Shown piece by piece: positions 1 to 11,500 of a DNA stretch of 64,000 bases. The translations under genes and the position numbers were made by a program. The DNA comes from Tigriopus japonicus (Eukaryota; Arthropoda; Copepoda; Harpacticoida; Harpacticidae). The DNA is taken from the NCBI GenBank assembly GCA_010645155.1, contig CM021322.1:4722073-4786072 (forward strand). Direction: 5' to 3'. Position 1 is the first letter of the stretch, and each line of letters starts with the position of its first letter. The notes beneath the pieces are model-generated. The model did not search any database, was not told the DNA's origin, and saw nothing but the letters and a program-made list of their open reading frames with translations.

Positions 1-93
1 TTTCTTCGACTTCGTCTAACGAGTTTTCTCGATCAAAACTCGACACATTTTTGGATGGCCCAATCACCGAGAGTGTACTTATTGAACTGAACA
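1..93 (-). other. possible exon fragment at the left edge (minus strand)
   Basis: On the minus strand, an open frame runs from a candidate acceptor (TTGTTCAG, near 94) off the window edge. It reads through SISTLSVIGPSKN and then the acidic, serine-rich VSSFDRENSLDEVEE. Composition looks coding-like, but it matches no family I recognise. It could be a late PICK1 exon, since that gene points this way and ends in an acidic tail in other animals, or it could be chance. Confidence 0.2.
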
Positions 94-303
94 ATCGGGT
101 TTGATATGTAGGAGCAAATGCTGTTACATATTGGAAAGGTTCAATTGGACAATTTTTGGGTTGCCTAACCAAATGAAATGGCACAAACACCTCAATTGCT
201 TGAGTTGCATGAACATATCAGCTATTATGAAATAACTCTTTACCAACAAGGTCAATAGTCCAAGATTGCAATAAGAAGTTGTTCGTCGTACAACATACTA
301 GAA

Positions 304-511
304 CAGGGGTGTGCAAACTTATTTAGCAATGGGCCAAGTTAGCCGGACCGTTGGCGCTTGCGGGCCACACCATTCAAAACGGCAAATAATTTCTAGTATA
401 AATTTCTACAATCTACCTACCCTACATTTTAATAATCAATCTTGTGTATTTTACTGATCCTCTTGCGGGCCACGCGAAATCAGCTCGCGGGCCAGGGTTT
501 GCACACCCCTG
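304..511. mobile_element. hAT-type MITE, 208 bp, intact 8-bp target-site duplication
   Basis: The element begins CAGGGGTGTGCAAAC and ends with the inverse GTTTGCACACCCCTG. It is flanked on both sides by the identical octamer TACTAGAA (296-303 and 512-519). An 8-bp duplication with CAGGGG-type ends is the hallmark of non-autonomous hAT elements. The body contains repeated GGGCCA/GGCCAC words and no transposase frame. Confidence 0.9.
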
Positions 512-603
512 TACTAGAACATAATGGAAGATTATTTGTCATGTCACTCTTTGGGCCAAACCACCACCCGGAACATTTTTATTATATCAATGTCACTGTT
601 AGC

Positions 604-1228
604 CAAGAACCACTGAATTTCTCTGGACTGGGAGGCTAACGAGAGGAATCATGATTTCCAGTTGGAGCAATTCAATTATGTTCTTCTGCAAATGAGACCT
701 TGCCTATGTTGAAAAGAATACGTATTTCAATTTTCAGTTCAATCGAACGTTGGTGTCAAAAGTTATGCTCTCTCAAAGTTTAGTGCAAATCTTACCTAGA
801 ATGAATCAAGGATGGCTCAAGCCAGGATTACTTTCAAAATACACACTGGGTCCGATTAGTACAATGAAAATTAAACGGAACAATATATTTGTTGCAAAAA
901 CCTCACATTTTACTACAATGATTGGACCCAGTGTGTATTTTTGAAATTCGTCCTGACGTACAGTGGTCCCTGAATGAATGAACTTGCCCTTTTGTGGTAA
1001 ATGTTTTACCACAAAGAGGCAAATTCGTTTATTCTAAGCTCTCTTCAGTACATAAGTTTGAGAAGGCATAACTTTTCACTCCGGCACTCGATTGAGCTGA
1101 AATTTGAAATATGTCGTCTACTGAATACATGCCAGGTCTCGTTTGCAGAAGAATGCAATTGAAGTAATCCTTCTTAAAATCATAATTCTTCCCGTTAGCC
1201 TCCCACTCCAGAATTTCAATGCTTCTTG
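604..1228. mobile_element. foldback element with ~200-bp terminal inverted repeats (copy A)
   Basis: The left arm (from CAAGAACCACTGAATTTC) and the reverse complement of the right arm (from CAAGAAGCATTGAAATTC) align over roughly 200 bases. Both contain GGGAGGCTAACG, TTCTTCTGCAAA and AAAAGTTATG. The centre is itself palindromic (TGGTAAATGTTTTACCACA). A second copy lies at 37889-38350. This copy is longer because a smaller inverted-repeat element sits inside it. The minus-strand frame in the right arm looks protein-like, but I treat it as part of the repeat. Confidence 0.8.
833..945. mobile_element. small MITE nested in foldback copy A
   Basis: Imperfect terminal inverted repeats TTCAAAATACACACTGGG and TTCAAAAATACACACTGGG flank a short AT-rich core. 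The inner core CACACTGGGTCC...GGACCCAGTGTG (842-935) is bordered by TA on both sides, which fits a Tc1/mariner-type MITE with TA duplication. The second foldback copy lacks it at the corresponding place, which supports insertion. Confidence 0.7.
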
Positions 1229-2124
1229 TATAAGCACACACTTCTGTATTTTTTCCCATTTCTCCTCTTGGATATCAGCCCATGCTACTTCAGCTACAAC
1301 CGAAAGTGGTTCTTGTTGCCCTTGTTGGCCTTCTTTTACGATCCGAACAACAGTTATGGGGGCATTTCATCCATATAGTCTTTGGCCACCTTGTTCATGT
1401 ATCAAGCCAGATTTCATGCGATCTTAAAGCTAATGAATAGCCTTGACCAACGTGAGAGTCCTTACCCTGTTTTTGCCACCATGTCCAGAGTCACATGACA
1501 ATTTTCTTGTATCATGTTATGTTCATTAACGGATCATTTGAAGTTTTTGAAATTGTGGCTCACGCCAAGGGTCTTTATCATGATCTTAAATCAAATGTGT
1601 CACTAATACTGCCTAATCTTGAATACAGGGGTCGCCCAACTTACCTTGTCTAATTAAATCATAACTCTGAGCAAGTTTGTCTAACAACCAGATTTGTAAA
1701 ATCTGACAAGATCTGCTGACAAGACATAAATTTTGATTTCGATTTTGAACAATAATTAAAAAAAAATCGAGTTTTTTTGTGGGCGGCGGTTACTTTACTA
1801 TCGCTACATGGAATGTGAAAGGAATAATTTTGTTGGCTTATACATCATTGTGCAGAGTTTCATCCTGTTCTCAATGCCGTGTTACTCTCGCTAACCCAAG
1901 AGTAGACTTTATCCAAGTCATCAATTAGACTTTTAGAGTTTAGGTTCTTGAAATCCATTCCTTTTACAAATTAATGTTGTATCATCAGCATACTGTATGA
2001 AGAAATACTGGATTTGGTACTAAACTTCTGAGGAGGAGCAACGAAAAGGATGAATTGGCTGGCATTTCTCGATAAAAATCAAGCTCTCTTTGAAATTGAC
2101 GTGATTGCTCTGAATCTGATCCTA

Positions 2125-2306
2125 GGTTGGTTGTTGAGATAGTTTTGAAGTATAGTGCCTAGAAGCGGTAAAAGCATATCCACGGTCTCAAATAAAACCA
2201 AGTTTTTTATCGAGCATAGTTATTTCTTATATTTACTGAAATGCTTCTTTTGCGCTTCTTGACAATATGCTTCTACTATACTTCAAAACAACCGCAATAA
2301 CCGACC
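2125..2306. mobile_element. foldback MITE, ~180 bp
   Basis: The left end GGTTGGTTGTTGAGATAG and the reverse complement of the right end, GGTCGGTTATTGCGGTTG, continue into a shared TTTTGAAGTATAGT, followed by further similar GAAGC and AAAAG words. A TA lies just outside each end (2123-2124 and 2308-2309), suggesting a TA duplication. It sits just past the last PICK1 exon I can place. Confidence 0.6.
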
Positions 2307-2351
2307 TTATAATCTAGTGTCTCTATCTATATCTATTGCGTATGCACTGAC

Positions 2352-5300
2352 CGGTTTTGTGGCTTTAAGCATTTTGATGCCGTATTTTTCCATTTGTCGA
2401 TGGTATTCCCCGAACTCGCAAAACGCCTTGTTTGCTGTTTTCTGCGGTTCTCGAACACCAATGGTGCAGAAGATATCTCCAAAATCTGAAAGAAAAACAC
2501 CGAAAAAAAATTCACAGCTGAGACCTGTGGACATGGCCGTGATCATCAATATTCATTCTCCCACCTTTACAAATCATCAACAGGTCAAAATAGCCTCGGA
2601 GGACGCGTTTGGTGTGGTCCACTAGGCCCTTATACATGAATTCGGTCCGTTCCAGTTCTTCGAGTTTCCTCACTAAACTGTCATTACACAAGATCGCCCG
2701 AGAGAGTCCCAAAGCATCTGCTGTCGACGTGGACATGTTCTCGACCATTTGATGCTTGAGCTTTTTCAGTATCAGATCAAGAGTCTTGCCTCGTTTTGGA
2801 TCTGCATGAAGCTTGTTGTATTTGATCGTAACCTGGCCCTAGAGAATCAAAATTGCGCTATCAACCACTTTCTTTCCATTCTTGAGCTCTAAGAAGCTTA
2901 AAATTCAAATTTCAGGGATTTGGCCATTCCTTGGAAAATTTGGAACGGATTGCAGTTCCCATTTCCCAAGTCTTTGCATTCTTTTCAAAAAATGAGGAAT
3001 TCGTTCCTCTGGAATACCTTCTCGTAGATCTAGAAGTACGTAATGAGTACTTTTCGAAGTCTCAGGTCGTTACAACTGCCCCATCAATTGCAATGGCATT
3101 AACGTTTTTTTACAAAGAAAGGAGCGACTTATTAAGAGTACGTTTGTTACAATTCGTATGAATTCAAGTTTTTTTAACTTGCAAAACATGAATTTTGTGT
3201 TCTCTGGTGTGTTGGGTTTTGGGAGTACATACCTAACTCTCTTTGATTTCAGTGCTGAATGAGAAGCTGCCTTTGTAGAGCTAAAAAACGCATATCATCG
3301 TCCATGGTATTGAGTCTTTAAACCTTCAAAGAAGTCCCACTTACATAAAGAACAAATGGGAACTCTCACTCCTAGTGTGTTCATCCAGTTATGGCGTCCA
3401 TTTTGGGGCCGGCCAAGGTAGTTACTCTATTCGAAAACATCATGTTTTCAGATCGGTCTTCGAAAAGTGAATATAAATTGTGCCAATCATGAAATTCAAG
3501 GATCAAGAGGAAGTTCTCCATTTTATCTGGTTCTATGCAACAATATCTTACTCTCCAGGATTTAGATGTAAAAATACTACAACGAATGGAAAGAGTTTTT
3601 TGCAATATCTGTCCTTTTTCCCAAAACTGTCTACACTTCCTTTTGCTAAAGCTGAAACCTTGCTTTATGGCACAGGCTTTCAGTGACATGGCATTAAACT
3701 TGAAGACAATAGTGCAAACAATTGTTTTTCCATTATCTATGTAGTTATGTTACATCTTGAAATCCTAGTTGAGGAAAATCTTGTCTGGCTCAGTCTTCCA
3801 GTTTTACAAAACACTTTTGGAGTTGCAAAGAGCACTTTTTGCGCTCCCTCGGCCCATCATTTTCTAGCAAAAATGCTTTTACGCATTTTTCATCACATCA
3901 CAAGTCCCTCGAGCCTGGCTTGAAAGATCTGGGCCCGTATTCTCAATTCGTAGTTGGTGCTTCAAACAAATTTCCAAACAAAACAAGATGTCCCTTGGGT
4001 TTTCAGAATTAAAGGATACAGGAAACGTAATACATGGTTCTATTGGTATGTTTTTTTCCGTTTCCGGATTGGAAACTTGCATCTTTATTACTCGTTAGGG
4101 GGATAATGCAAATGAATAAATTGGAGCATGCTTTGAATTCAGAATACTGACTTCAGGGAAAGTCCGGGTCACGGTCCAGTCTGTTCCGTCAAATTACTCT
4201 TCCATAAGCATTTCTCCGGAGTAAGATTAAAGCAAGGCTTCTTTTCTTTGAAGCGACTAATCACTTTGGTTTTTCGGCATCATGCTCATACCGGTCATCG
4301 TCTCAAACACATTTTCTAATATGAAGTTCTTGATCACAAAGGCGTGTTGTGGGTTCTTGGATTGCAGATAGGAAATTTTGGTCGGAGCGTTCCATGCGAG
4401 GGGCTTTTATTCCCATCAAAATCATGTTTCCGTTATGTTTCGTTCGGTTTTTGCGTAGGACTAAAACTTGATTCATGGACAAGTTCATTGCCCTCAGTAG
4501 TTCGTATCTTGTACGGGTGCGCCGAAACAACTCACACACTATTTGGATGATCTTTTTTACGTTTTCCCATGGTTTTTCAAGGCTGCATTATAACAAGAAA
4601 CGTCTGGTTTTCTCCCCCTGTTAATTTCCTATAACCTATGTTACAATTGATCAACGCATTTGCAAATTCCTGTTGATGGAAAAACTTGCAAAAAATTATT
4701 GCGCGGCTCAATGATGGCAACACGCCAACAGATCTCCCAAGAGATTTGGTTGTGACTACCATGTGTGGACGTGGGTTGAAAACAAAGCGTGTGCCCATGG
4801 GCACCCAAAAGTGAGATCCCAAAAGGCCTCCGTTGAGTATAAGTGGATTCAAATGTTTGAAAGCAGCCTATTGGCCTCCGTGAGGTTTTTCCACAAGTGC
4901 ATTGAGATGTGCCTTGTAGCCAAGGGTGGAGTGCATGAAAAGTGATCACCAGGAAGGACCTATAGAAGACGTTTTTGTTAAAAAGTTTCCTAATTGCATC
5001 CATCACTGTTGAGGAATACATTGCGCAAAAGTTGAGCCAAAGTGTATGACTTGTTTCGGCGCACCCGGTAAACCACTTTGAAATGAAAGATGTGGTAATG
5101 GAGCAATAGGTGTGACCATGGGGAAATGGGGTGATGAAACTGGAGTCGATGGTCCATTTCTTTCTCAATTCTCTTTTGATTCCACACCTATGCGTTCGTT
5201 GTGTCCTGGGGCATAGACCACGGAACTTATGAAGAAATCCTTGACTGGGGGATGTTGAAGGGTTAATTGTCTGTTTATATTTCCGATCACTTTGGAAGAT

Positions 5301-8085
5301 GATCGCGTCGCTGTTTATTTTCTTCGAGAGTTCTTGCTTTACGTTGTTCTTGATCATGTTTGACTTGAAAAATTTCGAGAATGTGACTTCCAGTTCAATC
5401 TTGAGCGAGTCCAACTTTGGTATTTGAAGTGGGGCTTGACGTTGTACTTTGGGGCCCAGGGTCCTTCAATTTGGCACAACCTTTTGCTGACCTTCTTTCA
5501 CAAACTGTCCAAAACACCTCCGGTTTTTGACACTACTTCAACTGTTTTTACATATTTCTGATTCATAAGACGAATAAACTCTTGCATTACCCTGAACCCG
5601 ACCTCAATTCGCAAAGGCTATGGACACCGATGATCATTCAAGGTCCTCCAAAAAGGTTTCTGCTCCTACCTGAAGAAAAAATGTCGTCCTTAAACGGCCT
5701 CTAAGCTTAACATAATTAAGTTTTGAGATGAGAAGACAATGTCCCATTAATAATCGAGTTTTGGCAATGGTCCTTTCAAGCTACCAGCTATTTTTTTAAT
5801 CAAAACAATGAGTTGTACATATTCTTGCAAAACACAGAGTCAATGTCCAAACTTGCAATCCAATCTACTTCATAGCATTTAAGTCATAAGGGCGGTGTGC
5901 AAAATGTGAGAGCCCCTAAAACTACCCAAATTCTTGCGAGCTATCTACAGTTGCCGAACTTTCTTGTCTCATACGCCCGCGATTAGAATTTTCGAAAAAT
6001 CACTCGAACCTCCCATGTATTCTGACCAACCGCAAATTCATTTCAGGTCAATAAAAACATGCTTAAATACACATTTGTATTTTTTCTTTTTACCCTTCAA
6101 TGAGGTGGTCTCAGGCTCAGCTGGAGTATTGTCAAAATCTTTTGAGTTCTTATTTTACGCGTAATTCGGGTAAACAAAACGACACGATTGTGTCCTTCGA
6201 GAATGCAGCTCGAAAAGAGTTGTAAAAAATTGAAGAATTGATCGGCAAAGTGGATTTGATTTGCTTTCGGACCGTCATCGGCCTTAGCGTGCCTAGTAGT
6301 AATACTAAATAAATGTTTAGAAAATTGTTCTAAATATGATATTTAGATGACATTATGTCTTTGTTTTGGCCCGTGTCCTCGACTACACATGCACCACTGT
6401 CTCTCCATCTTATACTGATCTAAAATGTCTTTGGAACTCAAAGGTGTAGTTCCACGACACGTTTTATAACGAAGTTCGAGACAAACTTCGTAGGCACAGA
6501 TACAATTTTTCCATTGACTTGTAAGGAGATCCCACAAGAGGTTGCGAGGTTGTATATCTATGATTTCGAAGTTCGTCTCGAACTCTGATATAAAACGATG
6601 TCGTGTAACGGCAACTTCGCACAATGTTCAAGATGATTGGAATCTTGTAGATGTGGACTAATCTACGATTGAAAACACTCTGTATCAATCTAATGGCTAT
6701 TTTACTTGAAAGCTTTCCAAATTGCTTCAATGCATGCTCTTTTCTAAACTGAAATATTAAAAGTAAATTTGACCGCTGTTAAAAGCATCAGCTCTTGAGC
6801 ACTTCCGCCGAAAGTAAAAGGTCAACAATAAATGAGCCGAATGAAGCCTGAAATGACTAGACCCTGCAAACCTTGCCCATTCCCAAAAATGTTTACCTTG
6901 CTGGCTTGGATCATTTTGGCCACCTCAACTTTCGACTTGCCCTTGACGATGGTCCCGTTGACACCCACAATTTCATCGCCCGATTCCAAAGTGCCTTCTC
7001 TGGCACTGGCCGTATTATCAAAAACCTGGACCACATATAGACACGGGCACAGTGGCGAACCGCCCCCAATGCTGATCCCAATGAGATTGGAGTCATCTTT
7101 CTCAATGGTCGCCACTCCGGAAGTGATACTCATACCTCTGGAAAGAATCACGTCCATTAGTTTCTTCAGTTTGGGTTCCAAAGGAACATTAGAGCTATCA
7201 GCACAAAATCAGATTTATCAGAACAAGATCTATATATAGTTCTATCAGAACAAGATGGTTGGGAATTTGTTCCTTTACCGCCTGTCTTCGGGAAGCCATG
7301 ATGATGGCTCGTACATGTTTTCACGCATATACATGTAATGTGAGAAATCCATGAACAACTTCAGTCGGGTCGGCACATTCACTTATCGCACTTTTCACTT
7401 TTCACTCTTGAGAGTAAGTATTATATTCTTAAAGGCAATCAAAAGGACGACGGGGACCATTCAGTCGCTCAGATGAAATAAAATGTGTCCGTGTCAGTTT
7501 GCAAACATGTGCATGCATTGGTGTGTGTGGATGCGTTTGTGTAGATGTGAGTTAAAACGTGCTGCCGTGATGGTAAAATGTTAGTAGAATAGCAAAGAGA
7601 GTGAGAGAGCTCTGAACAGGTGTTTTGTTCTCTGTGCCTTGTTTCAATTCCTATGCGTTGGACATTGTAGGCATGTAGAGAAAACAGTTGTTCTTGTTAT
7701 TGAACTAGTGCTTCTTCAAATAATTATCATTCCTCTTCTGAAACATTCTACTGGTTTGACTAAAACCAAGGCAAAATCGCCAAAACTCCTTCAAGCGTGA
7801 AGCGTGGGCAATTGATTTTTTTAAAGGAAATTGTTTTTTTTTGATAGTGTTCTTGCATCTCTCAATCGCTTTCGGTGCCTCCGTCATTTAATAAACTATT
7901 CACCGTTCCATATTGTTTTCCCTTTTTGACTAAAACCTTCAAACCACTTGTTAGCCATAATCCGCAATTAAATGAGGTTTATTGGATTTGATTCCCACTA
8001 AGCATTGAAAAAGAGTAGAGTCTGTTCCAAACCATACTTACAATGAATCCTCCTCTGGGATATAATCATGATGGAGGTCCATCAT
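2352..8085 (-). CDS. PICK1: PICK1 orthologue (PDZ-BAR protein interacting with C kinase), 3' part not found in window
   Basis: Four minus-strand exons join in frame: 8085-8042, 7137-6897, 2838-2565 and 2485-2352, giving 231 residues. Seen: a short acidic leader starting MMDLHHDYIPEED, then the PDZ domain (about residues 22-104) with the carboxylate-binding loop LIGISIGGG and the family-typical CPCLYVVQVF. Exon 3 carries the linker and BAR start (ADALGLSRAILCND, LEELERT); exon 4 continues the BAR domain (FGDIFCTIGVREPQ). Phases 2, 0 and 1 match at every junction. Known for the family: PICK1 binds C-terminal PDZ ligands of PKC-alpha and AMPA receptor subunits, and its BAR domain binds curved membranes in receptor trafficking. 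The start is the first of two tandem ATGs; an in-frame stop lies about 75 bases upstream. The last intron opens at 2351 (GTCAGT). I could not find the remaining BAR exons or acidic tail, so they probably lie beyond the left edge. Confidence 0.93.
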
Positions 8086-8518
8086 GGTGATGCCAACGGT
8101 CTTGTCGGAGGTCAATTGTGAGTCCAAAAAGGTTGATCCTTTTTTGCGTCAGCTGTTGCTCAAGCTCCAAGATCCTGAGCGAGTGGTCTCTTCACAAGCC
8201 GATGTTCCACATGTACGTGTACTTGCGCACTCCCCCTAGTCACTCGCTCAGCTTCAGAACGCAACCGTTCTTCTTTCTCATGCTTCATCATAGTAGATAG
8301 AATGCTCATGTTCTTTGGTGGAACGACTGGGGAACAAAAAGCCATCGATGGTCGGTCGGTCGGTACGGCATCGTCAAAGGCCAACTTCGCCCACCACTTG
8401 GTTGGCTTTCTCCAATTCCGTGTTGGCTGAGCACTCGCGATCAGCTGGCGTGGAACCGAGAGATTTGTGATTATATGGCGAATATTATGGGTTTGAACGA
8501 GATTATTTATCCGAAATT
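8086..8518. promoter_or_regulatory. head-to-head intergenic region between PICK1 (-) and the double-BTB gene (+)
   Basis: Only 433 bases separate the PICK1 start codon at 8085 from the start codon of the plus-strand gene at 8519. Both 5' leaders and any promoters must lie here or in upstream non-coding exons. I see no clear TATA box. The stretch includes short CGGTCGGTCGG-like repeats near 8350. A shared bidirectional promoter is inferred from the arrangement only. Confidence 0.45.
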
Positions 8519-8522
8519 ATGA
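8475..8522 (+). promoter_or_regulatory. 15-codon uORF whose stop overlaps the main start codon
   Basis: ATG at 8475 opens a short frame (MANIMGLNEIIYPKL) that ends with TGA at 8520-8522. That stop overlaps the ATG of the downstream gene (8519-8521) as ATGA. Such an arrangement can couple termination with re-initiation and so limit translation. Whether this leader is transcribed is not shown by the sequence. Confidence 0.4.
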
Positions 8523-11500
8523 AGGAGGAGGACTTAATCGGATGCTGGCAGGTAAGGCACCGTTGCATAAGACGTCTTTGGGAATTGAAATTCGATGAAC
8601 GTTGTGCTGGTAGATCGATGACGTCTCACCAACGACCACTGGTATCAATGCGGAGTTGGAGATCGCCCTAAAAGGGTAAGTTAAGCCGTTCTTGGAGGGT
8701 CAGCTTACAAAAGCCTTTTTTCCTTGACCGTTATTTTTTCATTGCAGCCAAGTTTTCGAGTTGACATCTTGTCACAGCCTTCTCTGGCATGGACTTAATA
8801 ATGTTGGGAACAGTCCCGGAGATAAAAGTAGTCTTTTGTCAGATTGCTCAACTTTTGAGACCCGGTTGTTACCCAATGATCGGTCAGCCAACGACACTAA
8901 TACCATTCTTAGCTTGGGTGGAGGTGCTAACCTTGTGACATTTTCTTTTAAGGTAAGTTGTTATTCAATCAAATTCACTTTCAAGCAAAAGAGGTACGCA
9001 AAGTTCACATGCACTATGTTCTGAGGCTTGGATCATGCATTGTAGGTTTCGATCGTGGAACCTAAATCAAGGCAAATATTGTTATCACCTCTGTCAGAAG
9101 TTGTCGGGACCTCTTTGACGTGCACAAGAATCGACAATCCATTCATTCGAGCTCGCGAATCGCTTCCCTTTGACTTAAGAACTGCTTGGGAAGAACGTTC
9201 TGACCTTTGGACGGATTCACAAATCCAAAGCAAAGAGCTGAAAAAGGTTCGTTTTCCGTAAGCTCCCCTTGATTGCAATTCTTTGCCAACTTTCCAAGCT
9301 CAGTTCCAGTGTCACGAGATTATCCTGCTTAGCGCTTTCCCATCGCCCAAAAATGAGTTGTGGTCTCAGCTCTCGGAGCTCTCAACGAGAACCTTGGAAA
9401 TCGTTCTATTCTATTCGTATTCTCAATGTTTCCCCGAGGACTTGACGGGAAACGATTTGACAATACTAATCAACGAGACACAAGACAAACCCGACCTCAA
9501 TGTCATCCATAAACGAGGCCGAGGTCTTGAGCGTATTCATGGAATTGGAATAGGTAAGGAACGAAGAGTGTGTGATCCGTCTTTCCCTTTGTGGTTCTGC
9601 ACTTTTCCATTCACAACCCAAGCAAGAGGTCAAGAAAGAGCCAAACCACAGAAAAATGTCCATCGAGAGTTGCTCCGTAAAAAAGCTGAGATGCAGGTTT
9701 ATTCCATTTTTCACTTTTCCTGTCGATGCACAATGTATGTAGAGGATGTCTTGGGTGTTTAATACTGAACCATTAAGCGATTGGGTTGTGATTTTAAAGG
9801 TTCTTCATCAATTTTTGACCCCTCGTTTTTGCTTTCAGTGAAAGCGTCATTCTGGAGATATTTTCTCAGCTTTGATTAGGGCCTTCTTTGTCCTTTGCTA
9901 TTTGTTGTACAGATCAAGAAGGTTGTTATCCATCACTTTGTTGCCTACCGGTTGTCATAACGCTGATTGTTAAAAAAACGGGAGAACCACAATTAGTCTT
10001 TCAAAAGTCACTCAAAAAGGAAATCTTGTAAGTGCCAAAAAATCAGTTGGATTTTCCACTTCAATTTTTAAATGTCTCACTCAAATTTGGAGGTGGTAAC
10101 GTTACTAATATATGGTGTGTCAATATTTTCATACGTACTATTTTAGGTAAAAAAAATGGCCAGAGATTAGTGTTAGCCAATTAGGTGGTGAAATGAACAC
10201 AAATTTGTAGGCTTATTGATGAGATTTGATTAGAACAAAAATAAGCATTGATTTCTATGCAAGAAAATGACAATTGGAAAATCCCGAAGCATCACTCTTC
10301 GTCTTGAAGATGGGCACTTTATTCTAAACGGCGGTGATGGTAGCTTTGATTGGGGAGGTACTTGGAATAAGTAGAATGAACTTCAATTTTGACCCCTTGC
10401 TTTGGCTGAGCAGGGGGTGATATGCAAGCAATCTTGTCATTTTAATGTGCCCACCAATTCCGAACGTTTTTTGCTTGTTTGCTTCAGATTAATTTTCGAA
10501 AAAGCACAAGTATTCAGACTGTTTTGGGTCTTAAATTGCCCCAAAATATTTCGCAAAGAAGAGCATGGAAAAGTTCGTGGCCCATATCGTCAAGCGCCAA
10601 CCAGCATTACATAACTTCAAAGAAATAAATCTCTTGCCAAGGTGTGAATGTTAATGAAGAATTGGGGGCAACATATTTGACATAAAGGAACAGAAGTAAA
10701 TGAGTTGGCAGCCCCGGATTATCGCCGCAGAGAAAGAAGAACAACGAACAAGTTCCTTTTGATCTCATTTTTCTTCGGCTTCTTTTTAGATGTGTCCCGC
10801 CTGGTGGAAGAAATCGTGCGCAGTGCCAACGAGATTTTGGCCAGGCTTCGTCGATTTAATTCGAGGGAAAATGATGGGGCTCTGTCCAAAATTCGACCCG
10901 AAGAGTTCATTTCCACGCTCCAATGCTCACTCAAGAACGCCCTGAGAGGTAATCTATGAGTAAGATCCCTTGTGCCAAGTGCTTGAAAGAAAGCAAGTCT
11001 AAAGCAAAAGCAAAAGCCCAACAAAGCGAGGGTACCTCGCAGCTCACTCACATCAACGAACCCCATAGGCAACGTGGTTTGGAACATGACTCGTAAATCT
11101 TCTGCTTTTCCACAGTGGTCGTGTTTTCGAGTCATCTGTTTCACATCTATACCACCGTGGAACGAGAACTGGAATTGGGTGAACGGAACTCGATCATCAA
11201 GTATCTCGAGTCCAATATCGTGTCAACCTTTTCCACGCTTCGTTCTATTGGTTCGGCCTTGAAACGATCCGCCTCCGAGTTGGATTTTCAAACCCGGCTG
11301 GAATTGGATGCTCAGCTCATTCCCGAGGTAGGAAAGCAAAAATGTTCGTACATGTACGAATGTAGCTTGTCCATAAAGTTTGTCCTTGGAATCGTTTTCA
11401 AAGGGAAGCCTGTCTCAAAAATGTTTGACCGCAAAGGCCAGATCTTTCATCAATTTGATCAATGAATTTGAGGGCAATTTCATGGAAAGACGAGTGGAGG

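Noticed and set aside
1029..1259. Minus-strand frame with protein-like composition
   Set aside because: It lies in the right arm of the foldback repeat, whose other arms do not keep the frame.
2307..2351. Read-through of PICK1 exon 4 giving a C-terminus that ends DTRL, like a motif in the PICK1 BAR domain
   Set aside because: The frame hits a stop right after it and lacks the conserved residues between KP and DTRL. A good donor (GTCAGT) lies at 2351, so the resemblance is probably chance.
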